From positions 1-50,744 of the forward strand of contig JAPLCU010000035.1 in assembly GCA_026392045.1 (NCBI GenBank): 50,744 nt of DNA, read 5' to 3'. Shown here one piece after another: positions 48,007-50,744 of the stretch. A program made the position numbers and the translations under genes. The stretch comes from Armatimonadota bacterium (GTDB lineage: Bacteria > Armatimonadota > UBA5829). Positions within the stretch are counted from its first letter, which is position 1, and every line of letters begins with the position of its first letter. The notes under the pieces were generated by a model, which saw only the letters and a program-made list of their open reading frames with translations, had not been told where the DNA came from and made no database searches.

Positions 48007-50664
48007 CTAATGCGCTGTTACTTCACTTTTACTGCGGACTCTCAGCAGTCTCTCGGCAGTGCCTGCCACATAGTCTACGCGCACGGTATCTGCATGGTCG
48101 TTGCTGGCGTTGAATCGCACCAAGAGAGGCTTATCGGGAACCAGACCTCCGCTGTATGAAACAGAGCACTCGGGGTGGTCAACGACATCCAATGCAACAT
48201 AGCCTGGCCTCCACGTGATCTTGAACGTGTTTACCTGACCCTTAATAACGGCCCAGCCGGGTATCGGCAGGTAGACCTCCTTGTTCTCAGGATCGAACGG
48301 ATCAGTCTCTCGAATTATGCCAAGCACGCCCTCGGTCACGACGATGGCGTAGTGGAACCCGCTGCCCCATCGTTCGAAACCGAGGCTGGTATCGTTCTCC
48401 CAATTGCTCACCTCAGCTCTAAACTCCAAGGGCTGATACAGGAAATGCTCCTTGCTCTGGACCTGGGCTCCTCCATTCGGCGGCGCCTCCGTACTCTGGA
48501 GAACGAGCCAGCCATCAGACACACTTGCATTTCCGCTCCGTATCGGCCACACCTCCTGGTCGAAAACTAGGAAGTCATCGCGGAACGTTCGTATAGACGA
48601 TACTCCAGTTGCGCTGAGATACTGCCAGTTTGTGTCCACAGTCTCTGGCCCGGGCAATAGACATTTGACGTACACACTGCTGCCGTCATCGAGCCAAAAT
48701 GTGTCGGCACTGCTCTCAGCAGTTAACACCTTCCCATAAAGCCTCACGAGCAGGCCGATGTTGTTCAGCCCGAATCCGCCAAAAATGCCCTGCTGAAGTC
48801 CGAACACCCCGCCGCCCAGGGAGCGGTTAGACAGCCCCAGAGGGGCAACAGTTCCGCTGTCGTTAGGCGGATCGCATCTGTGGGCATCAGAAGCTTCGAT
48901 GCAGCGTTCGAGGTCGGAGTTCGTGTCCATGACACCGATCACATGAACCCTCATTCCAGCCGTTAACGAGTGCCCCGACTTATGCACACGAATGCCGGAA
49001 CTCCGGTTGTCCGCTTCGATGTAGAAGAAGTCGGTGAACGCGGCTGAGACGATCGCGCCGTCGATGTCGGCCGATGCGTCGTCCGCGGCGAGCTTAGCTT
49101 CCTGAACCGTCGCTGCCGACAGCCAGTATTCGTCCGCTCCAATGTCGACTATCCCGCCCATTATCCTCGGCTGGCCGTCCATGTCGAGGGCGGGAATATC
49201 GGGAGCGAGGTTCCAACCCGCATTGATGCATGGTGAACCAAATGCCAGATGGAAATCGCCGCCGCCCGTGTTCACGAACAACGGATCGGCAGAGATATCG
49301 CCCGCGCCGGCTGAGACGCCGGAGTAGTTATACCAGTTGTTCTGGTAGACATCGTTATTGCGAAGCGCGGGCGCGGTGCCCCCGGAGTAGATGCCCCCTC
49401 CCGCCGTACTGAATGCGATAATGTTGTTTGCAACGTGCGAGTTCGCGCCGAGTATGCAGAAAATCCCGCCGCCATTGCTTGCGGACGAACCCGAGACGGT
49501 GTTGGTAGAGATGGTGTTGTTGGTGATGGTTGCCGAGTTCCCATGGCACATCAACCCTACCCCGCCGCCTACCGCGCTCCCACTCGGCTGGGGAAACCAA
49601 GGGTCCGGATTCATGGAGGATGCAGATGCGGAAGCCCAGTTATTAACGACGAGGTTGCCCGATATGGTGGGTGAGCAGTTGTCACACTCTATACCTCCAC
49701 CGGAGCTGAACGCTCCCCCAGCCCCGCCTCCCGAGTCCATGTAACTCGAACTGGCTTGATTACCCTTGACAATGTTATTGAGTAACTGTGGGCTGCCTCC
49801 AGAAACGTAGGCCCCGCCTCCGTAGGCTGACACCGACATCGATCCGCCGTCTGCATATACGTTGTTGCTTTCGATCAAGTTGCCCGAGACAATCACGGAG
49901 CCGCCAGATGCAGCTATCCCTCCACCGAAGGCTGAACTTTCAATCCCATAGCCGCCGGACATAAAACTGGCTGTGTTGTTCTTGATCACGTTGTTGGAGA
50001 TGGTGGCTGTGCTGACCTGGCAGTAGATGGCCCCCCCATTCGACGACATATAGTAGCCGCCGTAGTTCGACGCGTAGTTTCCAGAGATCGTGTTGTTCGA
50101 TATGACGGGCGCGCCCGAGTAGCAGCAAACTCCGCCTCCGCATCCAGCCGCATTGGACGTGATAAGATTATTCACAATAATCGGCGATGCATCGACGGAG
50201 TAGATGCCACCGCCGCCGTAGCCAGTGTCGCTGGTTGCTCTGCCGTTGCGGATGGTAAACCCGTCAACCCTGGCGCCTGATCCCGAGCCGGACGGGACAG
50301 TAACCACGCTGCCGAGCTGGTTGCCATCCAGAATTGTCTCGTTCGCATCGGGGGAAGCCCTGGGGAATGCGGGGCGTTCGGATAGATTGGTTTCCGTACC
50401 CACGAAGCCGCCATATAGTGCCACTCCATTCTTGAGGGTGATGCATTCAAGGTAGGTCCCCATGCAAACCCAGACCTCATCGCCTGATATGGCGGTGTTG
50501 ATACCCGCCTGGATGGTCTGCTTGGGGCTGCCCCAGGAGCGACCATCATTGATATCACTTCCCGTGGTCTTGACATAGATCACGTCGCCAAACGAAGGTA
50601 ACCCCCCAAAAAGAACCAGGCTACAAGCTATCAGCAGCATCGCAAACTTGATACGGTATAGCAT
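48007..50664 (-). CDS. Secreted right-handed parallel beta-helix repeat protein
   Basis: 885 residues. Signal peptide ([20 protein letters not shown]), then a pectin-lyase-like beta-helix (about 30-520). The helix begins [27 protein letters not shown], and repeated GGGIYS...NNLITSN and NNTISGN coils follow. A pre-C-terminal segment reads [10 protein letters not shown]...DIGADEY, as in many DUF1565-type proteins. The C-terminal 360 residues are two beta-rich domains, one OB-like ([13 protein letters not shown]) and one jellyroll-like. No clear catalytic residues, so binding or hydrolysis of a surface polysaccharide is uncertain. ATG 50664 follows GGAGA; a GTG at 50685 is less likely. Confidence 0.85.
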   Translation of the reverse strand: MLYRIKFAMLLIACSLVLFGGLPSFGDVIYVKTTGSDINDGRSWGSPKQTIQAGINTAISGDEVWVCMGTYLECITLKNGVALYGGFVGTETNLSERPAFPRASPDANETILDGNQLGSVVTVPSGSGSGARVDGFTIRNGRATSDTGYGGGGIYSVDASPIIVNNLITSNAAGCGGGVCCYSGAPVISNNTISGNYASNYGGYYMSSNGGAIYCQVSTATISNNVIKNNTASFMSGGYGIESSAFGGGIAASGGSVIVSGNLIESNNVYADGGSMSVSAYGGGAYVSGGSPQLLNNIVKGNQASSSYMDSGGGAGGAFSSGGGIECDNCSPTISGNLVVNNWASASASSMNPDPWFPQPSGSAVGGGVGLMCHGNSATITNNTISTNTVSGSSASNGGGIFCILGANSHVANNIIAFSTAGGGIYSGGTAPALRNNDVYQNNWYNYSGVSAGAGDISADPLFVNTGGGDFHLAFGSPCINAGWNLAPDIPALDMDGQPRIMGGIVDIGADEYWLSAATVQEAKLAADDASADIDGAIVSAAFTDFFYIEADNRSSGIRVHKSGHSLTAGMRVHVIGVMDTNSDLERCIEASDAHRCDPPNDSGTVAPLGLSNRSLGGGVFGLQQGIFGGFGLNNIGLLVRLYGKVLTAESSADTFWLDDGSSVYVKCLLPGPETVDTNWQYLSATGVSSIRTFRDDFLVFDQEVWPIRSGNASVSDGWLVLQSTEAPPNGGAQVQSKEHFLYQPLEFRAEVSNWENDTSLGFERWGSGFHYAIVVTEGVLGIIRETDPFDPENKEVYLPIPGWAVIKGQVNTFKITWRPGYVALDVVDHPECSVSYSGGLVPDKPLLVRFNASNDHADTVRVDYVAGTAERLLRVRSKSEVTAH

Positions 50665-50744
50665 GCGAATCTCTCCATTATTCACAGTGGATTCAGTTGA
50701 AAAACTCCCGCGATTCGAGTATTTTCGCGGAGTCTGAGGCTCCC

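Overview
The window reads as the chromosome of a bacterium with a Gram-negative-type envelope. It has a LolA-like lipoprotein-sorting protein, lipobox and signal-peptide proteins, and secreted beta-helix and phosphatase proteins. It uses the standard code (UGA stops argB, argD, argF and selA) and has dense coding broken by intergenic gaps full of palindromic repeats. The GH51 and GH127-like arabinosidases, the secreted proteins and the rpsF-ssb-rpsR order would fit Armatimonadota or a related heterotrophic lineage. That placement is only an inference; nothing here fixes the taxon.

Layout. 0-5 kb: a GH51 alpha-L-arabinofuranosidase and a secreted GH127-like enzyme, probably for arabinan or plant glycans. 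5-6 kb: an orphan OmpR-type response regulator. 6.6-9.5 kb: rpsF-ssb-rpsR with a clear promoter, then a PGI/PMI-type sugar isomerase and a terminator. 9.5-15 kb: a SUMF1-domain protein, topA, a MetH-N-like homocysteine methyltransferase and an SGNH hydrolase; the last two carry Cys-rich tails. 15-16.5 kb: a scrambled accessory patch with a transposase remnant, a collagen-like membrane protein, a duplicated and deleted lmo0937-type membrane gene and a truncated protein kinase.

The most striking part is 16.8-31.1 kb. A run of minus-strand genes holds the complete selenocysteine apparatus (selA, selD, selB, with selC/tRNA-Sec divergent at its head) together with what I read as its clients. Two tandem exported proteins end prematurely at UGA, but both continue in frame for 41 conserved codons (25/41 identical residues). 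In both, a perfect 7-bp hairpin with a GGU loop starts 14 nt after the UGA, which is a textbook bacterial SECIS layout. They look like a new selenoprotein family with a G-Sec-G-G-x-C motif. A third, membrane-anchored Lys/Ala/Pro-rich protein at the head of the operon ends ...Cys-Pro-Thr-UGA-Gly-stop, again with a hairpin at SECIS distance. Between them sits a NapH/YccM-type membrane polyferredoxin. The operon starts at a strong promoter (TTGACA-N17-TAAAGT). Downstream of selB are a methyltransferase, a double-cubane-cluster (YjiM-like) protein, two further HgdB-like proteins and a BcrAD/YjiL-type activator ATPase. I propose an exported, selenium-dependent electron-transfer system; its substrate is unknown.

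31-34.8 kb holds MFS and MATE exporters and a LolA-like protein. 34.8-43.8 kb is an arginine operon (argB, argD, argF, argG). It starts with a good promoter, a 38-codon Arg-rich leader peptide and a terminator with a visible alternative (antiterminator) pairing, which suggests translation-coupled attenuation by arginine. The operon is interrupted by an accessory block with two near-identical GxxExxY genes edged by inverted repeats, membrane proteins and a broken L,D-transpeptidase, and by a four-helix-bundle gene between argF and argG. 43.9-50.7 kb holds an HTH plus PD-(D/E)XK-like protein with a small antitoxin-like partner, a DUF885 protein, a secreted purple-acid-phosphatase-like enzyme and a large secreted beta-helix protein.

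Several families of 20-40 bp palindromic repeats fill the gaps. In at least two genes (an HgdB-like gene and the selD-ahpD junction) they have entered coding sequence in frame.
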